Shown here: in pieces, positions 44,443-53,771 of the stretch | Layout: each line of letters begins with the position of its first letter | Numbering within the stretch: the stretch's first letter is position 1 | Assembly: GCA_035438985.1 (NCBI GenBank) | Contig: DAORJK010000007.1 | Location: forward strand, 83,086-147,085 | Origin: UBA4408 sp002389785 | GTDB lineage: Bacteria > Bacteroidota > Bacteroidia > UBA4408 | Length of the DNA: 64,000 nucleotides | Reading direction: 5' to 3' | The notes under the pieces: generated by a model | Seen by the model: only the letters and a program-made list of their open reading frames with translations | Told to the model about the DNA's origin: nothing | Databases searched by the model: none | Made by a program: the position numbers and the translations under genes

Positions 44443-46524
44443 TTAATTCTTTACTGGTAAAAAGCCATACTCATTTCCATAGCGCAACATTTGATCAATA
44501 AAGCTTTCATTGTTTTCAACTTTAACATCAATAATTTTGTCTCCTTCCATTACCGGAACTAATCGAGGTTGTATGAATCCCATGTAAGGTGCTATACTCA
44601 ATTTTTCCATACGGGTGTGTACTTCCTTCAATAAAGCTTGGTCAACTTTAACACCATAGGTTTCAACCAAATTTTTTGCAGCTGCATAGTCCCCTTCTGA
44701 TTTTATACGTTGAATTTCTTTCAACAATTCGCCAAACAATGTTCTCAGTTTGTTATAATCATTGATTTGGAAATAAGTTTTACCATCCTTGGTTACCTTT
44801 TCAATCACCTTGTCTTTTTTACCCTTCTCAAAAGCCCAGCTTGCATTTAATTGACGATTGCGCATGTGTGCTTCTTCCAAATTATCACCTTCGTTAATAC
44901 GAACCAATTGCGCCATTAAACCATTTAAAATATAATAGTCGTATTGAGCCTTACCCACTTCAAGTGATGGACTAACTCCAATATCAACAAGTTTTTGATC
45001 CATGATGTAATACAAGCCTACTAAGTCAGCTCTTGCTTCTTCCAAGGTACCTGCATAATTTTTTAAGGTTATATCGGTAGTTGCTACTCCTTCGTTAATT
45101 TGGCCTGAAGCATGACCAATAACTTCGTGCATGTCGGTTTCTAAATCACCACTTAATGGCCCGTATTTGCTTTGACGATCGCTAACTTCTTTATTTAATC
45201 CGAATTCATCAAATAAAGGGCTTTTTGCACGGCAGTAATTATACGAGTGCACGATGTTACTCAAAGCTACCGATTTACTTCCATGTGTTTCACGAATCCA
45301 TTCAGCATTAGGAAGATTAATACCAATTGGAGTTGCGGGTGCTGCATCGCCAACTTCACCAATAACGGTAATAACTTTCGCTGAAATTCCTTTTACGTTT
45401 TTCTTTTTATGCGAATCAGCAATCGGTGAATGATCTTCAAACCATTGTGCTTCCTTTGCAATAGCACCGATACGTTTAGTTGCCTCCATATCTTTCATTG
45501 ATACTACTGATTCATAACCACCTTTCTTTTGCATAGCATCGTGATAAACTTCAATAAAACCATTTACTACATCAATGCGTGAAGCCGTATCTCCCACCCA
45601 TGAAACCGAGTAATTATCAAAATCTTTTAAATCACCACTTTTGTAATATTTAATCAACTGTTGAAGGGTATTTTTCTGTACATCATTTTCAGCCACAGTA
45701 ACCGCTTTTTCTAGCCAATAAATTACTTTGTCAATAGCTGCACCGTACATTCCCCCACTCTTCCAAACTCGTTCAACGATCTTTCCATTTTCTTTCACCA
45801 CTTTAGAATTTAAACCCCAGGATGGTTGTTGCTTAACCCCTTTTTGAACCATGCCCGCATAAAATGCTTCTACTTCCTTTTGGTTTACTCCTTCATAAAA
45901 ATTACCAGCTGAAGCAAGCACATTGTCGGTATTCGCACTTAAATCAACAGCTTTTGCATCAACGTTCGGATCAAAAATTATTGGCTTCAAAAACGCTGTA
46001 AATTCCGAAAGATTCTTCCCTTCTAAAGGAAGTTTTGCTTGATCACTTTTAGCAAGTAAATCAGAAAAATATTCAGGTGAACATTCAGGAATCATTTTCG
46101 CATTGCTGTAATGATGGTGAATTCCATCAGCAAAAAACACACGCTTTGCATAGGTCAGAAATTGCGAATATTCGCTGCTATTTTTATCACCCGAGTAAGT
46201 ACTTAAAATAGTTTCCAGTGTTTTTCGAATGCATAAGTTATGCTTGTACTTTTGATCATAAAAAATATCTCTACCACTCAAACCTGCTTCGTATAAATAA
46301 TACGCCAATTGTTTTTGCTGTAACGATAATTCATTGAAGCCGGGAATTTCGTAACGTAACACCTGAATGTCCTTAAACCGATCAGCCATTATTTCAATGT
46401 TTTCTGTGGCTGTTGAGTCGTTTTTTGTTTCATTTGTTTCAGCCTTTTTATCTCCGCTACACGAGCTTAGTAATCCTGAAACTAGGAAGCAAACAGGAAT
46501 TATTTTAGTTATTTGTAATTTCAT
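44443..46524 (-). CDS. Dipeptidyl-peptidase III-like (M49) lipoprotein
   Basis: 693-aa zinc peptidase. A lipoprotein signal ends with LLSSC (Cys22), so it is probably anchored in a membrane. The M49 zinc motif is HEVIGH (about residue 465; HEXXGH type) and the third ligand is in LEEARADLVGLYYI, matching the EEXRAE/D element. Other family stretches include MRNRQLNASW and the N-terminal YYLYEAGLSGRDIFYDQKY split by family spacing. M49 enzymes release dipeptides from peptide N-termini. An export signal is a Bacteroidota feature, since the eukaryotic enzyme is cytosolic. It stands alone and ends at a strong bidirectional terminator. Confidence 0.88.
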   Translation of the reverse strand: MKLQITKIIPVCFLVSGLLSSCSGDKKAETNETKNDSTATENIEIMADRFKDIQVLRYEIPGFNELSLQQKQLAYYLYEAGLSGRDIFYDQKYKHNLCIRKTLETILSTYSGDKNSSEYSQFLTYAKRVFFADGIHHHYSNAKMIPECSPEYFSDLLAKSDQAKLPLEGKNLSEFTAFLKPIIFDPNVDAKAVDLSANTDNVLASAGNFYEGVNQKEVEAFYAGMVQKGVKQQPSWGLNSKVVKENGKIVERVWKSGGMYGAAIDKVIYWLEKAVTVAENDVQKNTLQQLIKYYKSGDLKDFDNYSVSWVGDTASRIDVVNGFIEVYHDAMQKKGGYESVVSMKDMEATKRIGAIAKEAQWFEDHSPIADSHKKKNVKGISAKVITVIGEVGDAAPATPIGINLPNAEWIRETHGSKSVALSNIVHSYNYCRAKSPLFDEFGLNKEVSDRQSKYGPLSGDLETDMHEVIGHASGQINEGVATTDITLKNYAGTLEEARADLVGLYYIMDQKLVDIGVSPSLEVGKAQYDYYILNGLMAQLVRINEGDNLEEAHMRNRQLNASWAFEKGKKDKVIEKVTKDGKTYFQINDYNKLRTLFGELLKEIQRIKSEGDYAAAKNLVETYGVKVDQALLKEVHTRMEKLSIAPYMGFIQPRLVPVMEGDKIIDVKVENNESFIDQMLRYGNEYGFLPVKN

Positions 46525-46640
46525 TTTGTTTTGGTTTTTGAGTTAAAAATGAGCTGCAATTTTACAACTAAATCTTTAGAATTTTGCTTTTCTACATCAC
46601 TTTGACTTCAAAGTACCCAAATTCTACATCTAATTATTCG

Positions 46641-46648
46641 TAATTTTG
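46641..46648 (+). promoter_or_regulatory. Candidate -7 element for ispG
   Basis: TAATTTTG matches TAnnTTTG and lies 21 nt before the ATG at 46670. It overlaps the alternative TTG start at 46646, which speaks against that upstream start. No TTG at the right -33 distance was found. Confidence 0.4.
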
Positions 46649-46669
46649 CTACCCAATTTATTTCAATTC

Positions 46670-48643
46670 ATGAACCAACAGACTTCTAATCCTTTGCTTT
46701 ACTGCAACAGTTTAACCGAATATTCCCGTTATAAAAGTCGTGTTGTACAAATTGGAGATTTGGCGATGGGAGGAGCTCACCCTATCCGCATCCAAAGTAT
46801 GACTACCACCGATACCATGAATACCATGGCCACGGTTGAACAAAGCATTCGAATGATTGAAAGCGGTTGTGAATTGGTTCGAATAACAGCTCCAAGTATT
46901 AAAGAAGCACAAAATCTAGCTGAGATTAAAAAAGAATTACGGAATCGTGGTTATAAAACACCTTTAGTTGCCGACATACATTTTACTCCAAATGCTGCTG
47001 AACTTGCAGCGCGTATCGTTGAAAAAGTTAGAGTAAACCCCGGGAATTATGCCGATAAAAAGAAATTTGAAAATATCGATTATTCGGATGCCACTTACGA
47101 ATCAGAACTTGATCGAATTCGTGAGCGATTTACTCCATTGGTGAAAATATGTAAAGAATATGGAACAGCCATGCGAATAGGTACTAACCATGGTTCGTTG
47201 AGCGATCGAATTATGAGCAGATACGGCGATTCGCCATTAGGAATGGTTGAATCAGCATTAGAGTTTTTACGTATTTGTGAATCCGAAAATTACTTCAACA
47301 TTGTGCTAAGTATGAAAGCCAGCAATCCAAAAATCATGGTGCAGGCTTATCGATTATTGATTCAAAAAATGCAGCTTGAAAACATGTCCTATCCTCTGCA
47401 CCTCGGAGTTACAGAAGCCGGTGAAGGGGAGGATGGACGCATTAAATCGGCAGTCGGAATTGGTACTTTGCTCGAAGATGGGATTGGAGATACTGTTCGC
47501 GTATCGCTTACCGAAGATCCCGAATTTGAAGCACCGGTTGCTATAGCATTGGTAAAACGCTATGCCAATCGCGAAACACATACACCTATAAAACCGGTTG
47601 AATATTCCAATTGGAACTATCATCCATACGAATTCGAAAAAAGAATCAGTGATGAATTTGAATCCATTGGCGGCCATCAAATTCCACGAGTTATTGCTGA
47701 TTTTAGTCGCTATGATAAAATAAGTCCGGCTAATTTGTTCGGTGTAGGATACGCTTATTCAGTAACACTTGACAAATGGAATTTGAGTGACATGGCTTGC
47801 GATTTTATTTACGTAGGAGCACAAACCATTGACTTTGAAATTCCGGGAACGCTCGGAATCATTTGCGATCATTTAACTTGGCAAAGCCTTCAAAATAAAA
47901 CACAAATTTATCCACTCTACAAGGGCGAAGAATTTTTTGCAGCTGCTTCTCACTCAAATGCGCTAAATTTTGTGGTGGTACATGCAGCAGATATTTTTAG
48001 CGACCATGCCGATTTTATTAGTCGCTTAACTCAGTCAGATCAAAAGATAGTACTGATTTTTGATACCGATAACTTGCATGGTATGGCGGAACAACGACGC
48101 ATGTTTATTGAACTTGCATCCAAGCATTGCAAATTGCCTGTGATACTTAAACGCAACTATACTAATTTAAGTGAAACTGACTTACAACTGCAAGCATCAA
48201 CTGATTTTGGAGCCTTATTTTTGGATGGATTTGGTGATGGTCTTTTTATTTCAGCGAATAATTGTGGTAGTATTTCAAATATCAACCGCACTGCATTTGG
48301 TTTATTGCAAGCTACCCGTTCGCGCATCTCAAAAACCGAATACATTTCTTGCCCATCTTGTGGTCGTACCCTTTTTGATTTGCAGGAAACTACCGCTCGA
48401 ATTCGTCAACGAACCGATCACTTAAAAGGAATAAAAATTGGCATCATGGGATGCATCGTAAACGGGCCGGGCGAAATGGCGGATGCAGATTATGGTTATG
48501 TTGGTGTTGGTGTTGGAAAAATAACACTTTATAAAGGTAAAGAGGTGGTGAAAAAAAGCATCAGTTCCGATTTAGCAGTTGATGCATTAATAGACCTTAT
48601 AAAAGAAAATGGCGATTGGGTTGAAAAGGAAGTATTGGTATAA
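46670..48643 (+). CDS. ispG: 4-hydroxy-3-methylbut-2-enyl diphosphate synthase, large form with insert domain
   Basis: 657-aa Fe-S enzyme of the MEP isoprenoid pathway (MEcPP to HMBPP). The ATG at 46670 (MNQQTSNPLLYCNS) is preferred over an in-frame TTG 24 bp upstream. The TIM-barrel half has IQSMTTTDTMNT, VRITAPS, LVADIHFTPNAA, VRVNPGNYAD and GTNHGSLSDRIM. A central insert (about 240-520) separates it from the C-terminal cluster-binding part with Cys561 and Cys564 (SCPSCGRT), Cys595 (MGCIVNGPGE) and the adjacent Glu. The insert is typical of the large plant/Bacteroidota/Chlamydia type. Single gene. Confidence 0.95.
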   Translation: MNQQTSNPLLYCNSLTEYSRYKSRVVQIGDLAMGGAHPIRIQSMTTTDTMNTMATVEQSIRMIESGCELVRITAPSIKEAQNLAEIKKELRNRGYKTPLVADIHFTPNAAELAARIVEKVRVNPGNYADKKKFENIDYSDATYESELDRIRERFTPLVKICKEYGTAMRIGTNHGSLSDRIMSRYGDSPLGMVESALEFLRICESENYFNIVLSMKASNPKIMVQAYRLLIQKMQLENMSYPLHLGVTEAGEGEDGRIKSAVGIGTLLEDGIGDTVRVSLTEDPEFEAPVAIALVKRYANRETHTPIKPVEYSNWNYHPYEFEKRISDEFESIGGHQIPRVIADFSRYDKISPANLFGVGYAYSVTLDKWNLSDMACDFIYVGAQTIDFEIPGTLGIICDHLTWQSLQNKTQIYPLYKGEEFFAAASHSNALNFVVVHAADIFSDHADFISRLTQSDQKIVLIFDTDNLHGMAEQRRMFIELASKHCKLPVILKRNYTNLSETDLQLQASTDFGALFLDGFGDGLFISANNCGSISNINRTAFGLLQATRSRISKTEYISCPSCGRTLFDLQETTARIRQRTDHLKGIKIGIMGCIVNGPGEMADADYGYVGVGVGKITLYKGKEVVKKSISSDLAVDALIDLIKENGDWVEKEVLV

Positions 48644-48651
48644 GCTACCAG

Positions 48652-49596
48652 CTATACATTTTCAACCATTTCTTTTACAAGTTTTATTAAATCAAATTTA
48701 GGTTTCCATCCCCAATCTTTGCGTGCTTCAGAATCATCTATGCTACCCGGCCAACTATCAGCAATAGCTTGACGAAAATCAGGAGCATACTTCATTTTAA
48801 ATTGCGGATAATACTTCATCAGTTCCTTGCTAATTTCTTCAGGAGTAAAATCCAATCCTGCAACATTGTAACTCGAACGAATTTTCACTTTTTTTGATTC
48901 AGCTTGCATGAGCGAAACTGTTGCGTCAATAGCGTCGCTCATAAACATCATTGGAAGGCGCGTATCTTCAGACAAAAAACAAGTATAAGCTCCTGATTTT
49001 TTAGCTTCATGAAAAATATGAACAGCATAATCCGTAGTACCTCCTCCGGGTGCGCTTTTCCATCCAATTAATCCCGGGTAGCGTAAACTGCGTACATCAA
49101 CGCCATATTTTTCAAAATAATATTCACACCAACGCTCCCCTGTTTGTTTGCTTATTCCATAAACAGTATTTGGTTCCATCACTGTAAATTGCGGAGTATT
49201 TAGTTTAGGTGTTGAGGGACCAAAAACTGCAATTGAACTTGGCCAATAAACCTTTGTTATGTGCTTTTCTTTAGCTAAATCGAGTACATTAAACAAACCA
49301 TTCATGTTTAAATCCCAAGCAAATTTTATATTTTTTTCAGCTGTTGCGCTTAACAAAGCCGCCAACAAATAAATTTGAGTTATTTTATATTGTTGCACTA
49401 CCTCAAACAAGCGCTTTGCATTAAGAACATTTAATGTTTCATAAGGTCCGAATTGCTTCAAAGTTTCTTTGTCGGCATCTTTTATATCAGCGGCTATCAC
49501 ATTCGAATGACCATATATTTCGCGTAAACGCATTACTAGCTCAGTACCAATTTGTCCATTTGAACCAACTACCAAAATTCTTTCTGTATCTGTCAT
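48652..49596 (-). CDS. L-threonine 3-dehydrogenase, short-chain (epimerase-like) type
   Basis: 314-aa NAD-dependent extended SDR. The nucleotide site is VVGSNGQIGTEL (about 10-21). The catalytic Tyr is in NTVYGISKQTGE, with WPSSIAVFG before it. SLRYPGLIGWKSAPGGG followed by TTDYAVHIF is the hallmark of the epimerase-like threonine dehydrogenases described from Flavobacterium, distinguishing it from GalE-type sugar epimerases. It oxidises threonine to 2-amino-3-oxobutyrate. Its stop lies 8 bp from the convergent ispG stop. The gene reads away from a 303-bp divergent region shared with a response-regulator gene. Confidence 0.88.
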   Translation of the reverse strand: MTDTERILVVGSNGQIGTELVMRLREIYGHSNVIAADIKDADKETLKQFGPYETLNVLNAKRLFEVVQQYKITQIYLLAALLSATAEKNIKFAWDLNMNGLFNVLDLAKEKHITKVYWPSSIAVFGPSTPKLNTPQFTVMEPNTVYGISKQTGERWCEYYFEKYGVDVRSLRYPGLIGWKSAPGGGTTDYAVHIFHEAKKSGAYTCFLSEDTRLPMMFMSDAIDATVSLMQAESKKVKIRSSYNVAGLDFTPEEISKELMKYYPQFKMKYAPDFRQAIADSWPGSIDDSEARKDWGWKPKFDLIKLVKEMVENV

Positions 49597-49899
49597 ATGT
49601 TCGAAATTTTATTCGCCAAATTTAGAAAAAATACACTGTGACAAATTTGAATTAATGAACATCAATTATATTTAATAGTCTTATTATAAGAATGCACTCT
49701 TTTTTGTGAGCGAGTATTTTATTGTACTTCGATCAACAAAACAAGAGCATGATTATTCTTAAAGTATAAAGCAAATTAGAAATAATTTCATTGCAATTTT
49801 GTTTTTTAAAATTTATATTCGCAGTAGCATCGTAAAGGAATTCAGCCAAGCTTCGGCTGTGTTTCTGCCACTATATATTAATAAATCCTAATTTATACT
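49597..49899. other. Divergent intergenic region, threonine dehydrogenase / response regulator
   Basis: AT-rich, without a gene. It holds the candidate promoter at 49791-49821. A small stem (CAGCC 49842-49846 with GGCTG near 49854) lies in the response-regulator leader but is only 5 bp long. Confidence 0.4.
49791..49821 (+). promoter_or_regulatory. Candidate promoter for the response regulator / histidine kinase pair
   Basis: TTG (49791-49793), 20 nt, then TATATTCG (49814-49821), one base from TAnnTTTG. Leader of about 70 nt to the ATG at 49900. Confidence 0.4.
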
Positions 49900-50532
49900 A
49901 TGCCTTGTATTTTAATAGCCGACGATCATGTTATCATTCGAAGGGGTTTAGTATTTCTTTTAGATTCAAATTTTGGACAGTTTGAAATTGTTGAAGCGGA
50001 ATCAACTCGTGAAATATTTCCACTGTTAAAAAAGCATGCCTTTACCCATTTAATTTTAGACATGCAATTGCAGGATGGTAATGTGATGGAAATTTTTGGC
50101 GAATTGCGGAAAGAATATTCAAGCATTAAAATATTAATTTACACCATGAGCCCCGAAGATATTTTTGGCCGAAGGATGATACAAATGGGAGCTGATGGAT
50201 TCTTAAGCAAACTAAGTCCTGAACCGGATGTTATAAATGCTTTAAGAATGTTTTTAGATGGAAAAAAATATATCAGCTCGAACCTCAACGATATTATTGA
50301 AACCCATAAGAATCCTAAAACACGTTTACAAAAATCGCCTTTCGAACAACTTTCTACTCGCGAAACCGCTGTGCTAATAAGGTTATTAAAAGGACAAGGT
50401 GTAAAGGAAATATCGCGTGAGCTGGATATTAAAAGTTCTACTGCCGCAACTTTTAAAGCTCGTTTGTTTGACAAGTTAGGAGTTTCAAACATCATTGATT
50501 TGCAGAGCCTGGCTCAGATGTACAATTTTTGA
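49900..50532 (+). CDS. NarL/FixJ-type response regulator
   Basis: 210-aa DNA-binding response regulator. The receiver domain (1-120) has the acidic pair in ILIADDH (Asp8, Asp9), the phosphorylation Asp54 in LILDMQLQDG, Thr in IYTMSPED and Lys in GFLSKLSPE. The C-terminal LuxR-type helix-turn-helix (about 147-205) reads LSTRETAVLIRLLKGQGVKEISRELDI in pieces, then KSSTAATFKARLFDKLG. It is 30 bp upstream of a histidine kinase gene and is probably its cognate partner. Target genes unknown. Confidence 0.92.
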   Translation: MPCILIADDHVIIRRGLVFLLDSNFGQFEIVEAESTREIFPLLKKHAFTHLILDMQLQDGNVMEIFGELRKEYSSIKILIYTMSPEDIFGRRMIQMGADGFLSKLSPEPDVINALRMFLDGKKYISSNLNDIIETHKNPKTRLQKSPFEQLSTRETAVLIRLLKGQGVKEISRELDIKSSTAATFKARLFDKLGVSNIIDLQSLAQMYNF

Positions 50533-50562
50533 TTTCTACCTTTAGGTCCATCAAACGCTAAA

Positions 50563-53500
50563 ATGAAGAAACTTCTGGCTCATTTTCCGCTTTCGATTTT
50601 TTTTCTTTTAATTGGTTTAAATGCTTCTATTGAAGCTAAAGCTCAATACACTTCAATCAATTATAATTCTAAAAACGGGCTCACCGAAAACAATGTTTAC
50701 TCGTTGTTTTTAGATACTTCAAATTTCTTATGGGCTTCATTTGACGACGGTTTAATGCGATTTGATGGGAAACAATTTAGAAAATATTTTTCCACATTGA
50801 ATACCTATGGCTCTTTGCAATTATGCAAAACATTGGCTGGTGAAATGCTTATTTTAGATGCCGATGGAGGGGTTTTCAGATTCTACAATAACAAGGAAGA
50901 TACTTTGCGCAAATCAGTAGTTAATTCATTAAATAGTTATGCTATTAATGGTATTATACCAACCTCATCAACCTACCTAAAATTGTTAAACCCACACATC
51001 AATAAAAACATCGATAAAAAATATTTTATTAATCCATTTACCTTGCTACCCTTAAGCGAAACCAATTATTTTATCAGGAGTAGGGTAGGATTGTTTCAAT
51101 TTAAGAATGGGAAACTAATTACTGAATTAAATCTACTCTCTTATCAACCCTCTCATTTTATTCGAATAAATGGGTCCTATTACTTTTTTTCCAAAACAAA
51201 TAAATTGTACTTATTGGATGAAAATAAGCTAACTGTTACTGAATGTACACTGATGGGAAATATACTCAAAAGGATTGACTTTACTGATTCTAACACAAAT
51301 ATCAGTGATCTATTTTGGGAGTATAATAATTCCGACCCATGCTTGCTAATCGAGAATTCACTTTACTCTTTAACTGCATCATCAACAAATAAAACAGTGG
51401 TTACATGTGATTTACTAACAGATGCTGTTCCGGACAATTGTTCCATAACATCCATAATATATAGCAAAAAAAATCGTTTTATTGCTTTTGGAACCAACAC
51501 TCGGGGTTTATTTATTTACAAAGAGGCTTTATTCAAAACGCTTACTTATCCCAATCCGGAAATCAATACCAGCAATGCGTATTACTCCCAAATTGAAATA
51601 GACAGCAATACCTTATTTACTGATTGGGGTCGCAACTTTACGATCAATGGAGGAGTAAAAAGCAGATGGAATATTAAGTGCGAACCAGAAGAAAATATTT
51701 TTAAGGATCGCAAAGGAATTTTGTGGTTGCGACAAAACGCACGAATCTTTAAATACAATACCCTAACCGGGGAACAGAAGCAAATTTATAATCCAACAAA
51801 TGAAATTCCATTTTCGTTTTACGAAGAAGGTGATTCACTGTGGGTAGGTTCAACACGAGGTTTTTTTTATATTAAAAACGATTCTATAAAATTAAATGTT
51901 TACTTAAACAATGGCGAAACGAATACCAACCTGTCTCAAATTTTTAGAGGGAAAGATCACAAACTATGGTTCTGTAATTTTACCGGAGTATATAGTTACA
52001 ACGAGCAATCGAAAACTGTGGATACACTCAAATCGCTCTACTTAAAATTCCCCTATAACATTTCCTTTTATGGTGATTATTTAATGGTGGGAACCAATGG
52101 AGGGGGTTACTATTTTCATAAAGATGGAAAAACGGTACATATGCCGGCAGATAAAACCGGTGGGTTAAGACAAGTACATACTATTTTTGTAGACGATTCA
52201 AAGTATGCATGGATATCAACAAACAAAGGACTTTTTAGAACTGGCATAAATGAACTGATTGCTTATTTTAACGATACAACACATCGTCTCGTATATGAGT
52301 ATTTTGGAGAAGAGAATGGAATTCGTTGTACTGAGTTTAATGGTGGTGCGAACCCTTCTTATTTATATTTAAAAAATGGCTATTTATCGTTACCAACAAT
52401 GGACGGATTGGTATGGTTTAAGCCAAATAACATTAACGAATTTATCAGCGAATCGCCAATTTTTATTGATGCCGTTTACCTCGATGGGAAGCCGGCTTTA
52501 ACGCATACATCACTAAACGTTCCGGCCAAGGTTGCGAATTTGCAAATTGATTTTACAACACCCTATTGGGGCAATACTGAGAATTTATTTTTGGAGTATA
52601 AGTTAATCGGCTATTCTAAAGATTGGACTTCACTACCGGGTTTGCAGCGTAGTATTTATTTTTCAAATCTACCATCGGGTGAATATGTGCTACAAATTCG
52701 CAAAAGAAGCCGTTTGCTTCATTCTACATTTGTCTCAATAGAAATACCAATTCATATTGAAAAAAAATACTTTGAAACTTGGTGGTTTATTTTGCTCTGT
52801 ATTTCGGGAGTGATTTTTTTAATCGTTGTTATTGCCAGAATATATGCCAAAAATATAAAGCTGAGAAACACCATTCTTGAAGAAAATGTGAAGCAGCGTA
52901 CTTTTGAATTAACCGCAGCTAACAATGAGCTTAAAAATTCTGTTTCCGAAAAAGATAAATTAATTTCCATTATCTCACACGACATTTTAACTCCTTTGCG
53001 CTTTATAAAAATGGTAGCCAGTAAAGGAGCCGATAAAACTACTTTGCTTGAAAAAGAAAAAATTCAAAGTGCTTTAAGCGATATTAAAAACACCTCTGAA
53101 AGGCTGTATGACAATGCTCAAAATATTTTGAACTGGATAAAGCACCAAAATAAGCGTATTGTTGTGCATAAAACCAATGTAGCCATTGGAGTTTTAGCAG
53201 AGGAAATTACTGAGATGTTTAGTGAAATTGCTGCCAGTAAAGGAACAGAAATAAACAATTTGGTTTCCTTTGATGATGTAATTAAATCCGACAAAAACAT
53301 CCTCTCCATTATTCTACACAACTTAGTTTCCAATTCAGTTAAGTTTACACATCATGGTAGTATTCGAATTTCGGCACATCAAATTGGCACTTCCTATTTT
53401 ATTTGCATTGAAGATTCGGGATATGGAATGAACGAAGAATTACTAACCAGAATTAAAAAAACTTTGAAAAAAGAAGCTCAAATTTCCATAAATATTTCAT

Positions 53501-53628
53501 CCGGTGAAAATGGTAACGGACTAGGTTATTTAATAATCACCGAATTACTTGAACTTATTGAAGGCAAACTGTCCATTGAAAGCACTGTTGGTAAAGGAAC
53601 CAAGGTTACCATCGAAGTGGTTTTATAA
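50563..53628 (+). CDS. Two-component-system sensor kinase with periplasmic propeller and Y_Y_Y domain
   Basis: 1021-aa membrane histidine kinase. A signal peptide or anchor (about 1-26) is followed by a large periplasmic region with reg_prop-type blades (GLTENNVYSLFLDTSNFLWASF, FKDRKGILWLRQNA, DDSKYAWISTNKGLFR) and a Y_Y_Y Ig-like domain (about 660-730, LEYKLIGYSKDWTSLP...SGEYVLQIR). One transmembrane helix lies near 740-762, then a coiled coil. The phosphorylated His is probably His806 in ISHDILTPL. HATPase motifs are NLVSNSVKFTHHG, EDSGYGM and GNGLGYLI. It lacks its own receiver and HTH domains, unlike hybrid sensors of this kind, and the NarL-type regulator sits just upstream. Ligand unknown; related propeller sensors often detect glycans. 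Confidence 0.9.
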   Translation: MKKLLAHFPLSIFFLLIGLNASIEAKAQYTSINYNSKNGLTENNVYSLFLDTSNFLWASFDDGLMRFDGKQFRKYFSTLNTYGSLQLCKTLAGEMLILDADGGVFRFYNNKEDTLRKSVVNSLNSYAINGIIPTSSTYLKLLNPHINKNIDKKYFINPFTLLPLSETNYFIRSRVGLFQFKNGKLITELNLLSYQPSHFIRINGSYYFFSKTNKLYLLDENKLTVTECTLMGNILKRIDFTDSNTNISDLFWEYNNSDPCLLIENSLYSLTASSTNKTVVTCDLLTDAVPDNCSITSIIYSKKNRFIAFGTNTRGLFIYKEALFKTLTYPNPEINTSNAYYSQIEIDSNTLFTDWGRNFTINGGVKSRWNIKCEPEENIFKDRKGILWLRQNARIFKYNTLTGEQKQIYNPTNEIPFSFYEEGDSLWVGSTRGFFYIKNDSIKLNVYLNNGETNTNLSQIFRGKDHKLWFCNFTGVYSYNEQSKTVDTLKSLYLKFPYNISFYGDYLMVGTNGGGYYFHKDGKTVHMPADKTGGLRQVHTIFVDDSKYAWISTNKGLFRTGINELIAYFNDTTHRLVYEYFGEENGIRCTEFNGGANPSYLYLKNGYLSLPTMDGLVWFKPNNINEFISESPIFIDAVYLDGKPALTHTSLNVPAKVANLQIDFTTPYWGNTENLFLEYKLIGYSKDWTSLPGLQRSIYFSNLPSGEYVLQIRKRSRLLHSTFVSIEIPIHIEKKYFETWWFILLCISGVIFLIVVIARIYAKNIKLRNTILEENVKQRTFELTAANNELKNSVSEKDKLISIISHDILTPLRFIKMVASKGADKTTLLEKEKIQSALSDIKNTSERLYDNAQNILNWIKHQNKRIVVHKTNVAIGVLAEEITEMFSEIAASKGTEINNLVSFDDVIKSDKNILSIILHNLVSNSVKFTHHGSIRISAHQIGTSYFICIEDSGYGMNEELLTRIKKTLKKEAQISINISSGENGNGLGYLIITELLELIEGKLSIESTVGKGTKVTIEVVL

Positions 53629-53663
53629 CCATTTCGAATCGATAGATTTCGAAGCCTAAAAAA

Positions 53664-53694
53664 TTGTATCTCTCGTAGCTATTGCTTAAATTTG
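53664..53694 (+). promoter_or_regulatory. Promoter of ahcY
   Basis: TTG (53664-53666), 20 nt, then TAAATTTG (53687-53694), an exact -7 match. Transcription from about 53701 would give a 71-nt leader. It overlaps the more upstream potential start at 53682, so that start can be excluded if the promoter is real. Confidence 0.6.
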
Positions 53695-53707
53695 CGTCCC
53701 TTTTTCG

Positions 53708-53741
53708 AACAATCTTAAAACAATACATAACAAAGATTGTT
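53708..53741 (+). promoter_or_regulatory. Inverted repeat in the ahcY leader
   Basis: AACAATCTT (53708-53716) and AAGATTGTT (53733-53741) are perfect 9-bp complements separated by 16 nt. They lie inside the predicted ahcY 5' leader, 30 nt before the ATG at 53772. It could be an RNA hairpin or a dyad for a regulator. It does not match a SAM or SAH riboswitch I know. Confidence 0.5.
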
Positions 53742-53771
53742 ACTGGATTAGGTAAAACAAAAAAAATCAAC

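Noticed and set aside
49842..49858. Hairpin in the response-regulator leader
   Set aside because: The stem has only 5 bp with a 7-nt loop and no T-run, too weak to call.
53695..53771. SAM or SAH riboswitch before ahcY
   Set aside because: The leader is only about 70 nt, AT-rich, and shows just one 9-bp inverted repeat; no pseudoknot-like or conserved GC core typical of known classes was seen.
53682..53771. Longer N-terminus for AhcY from the ATG at 53682
   Set aside because: It overlaps an exact promoter -7 box, and the added 30 residues are unlike AhcY, whose family length fits the ATG at 53772.
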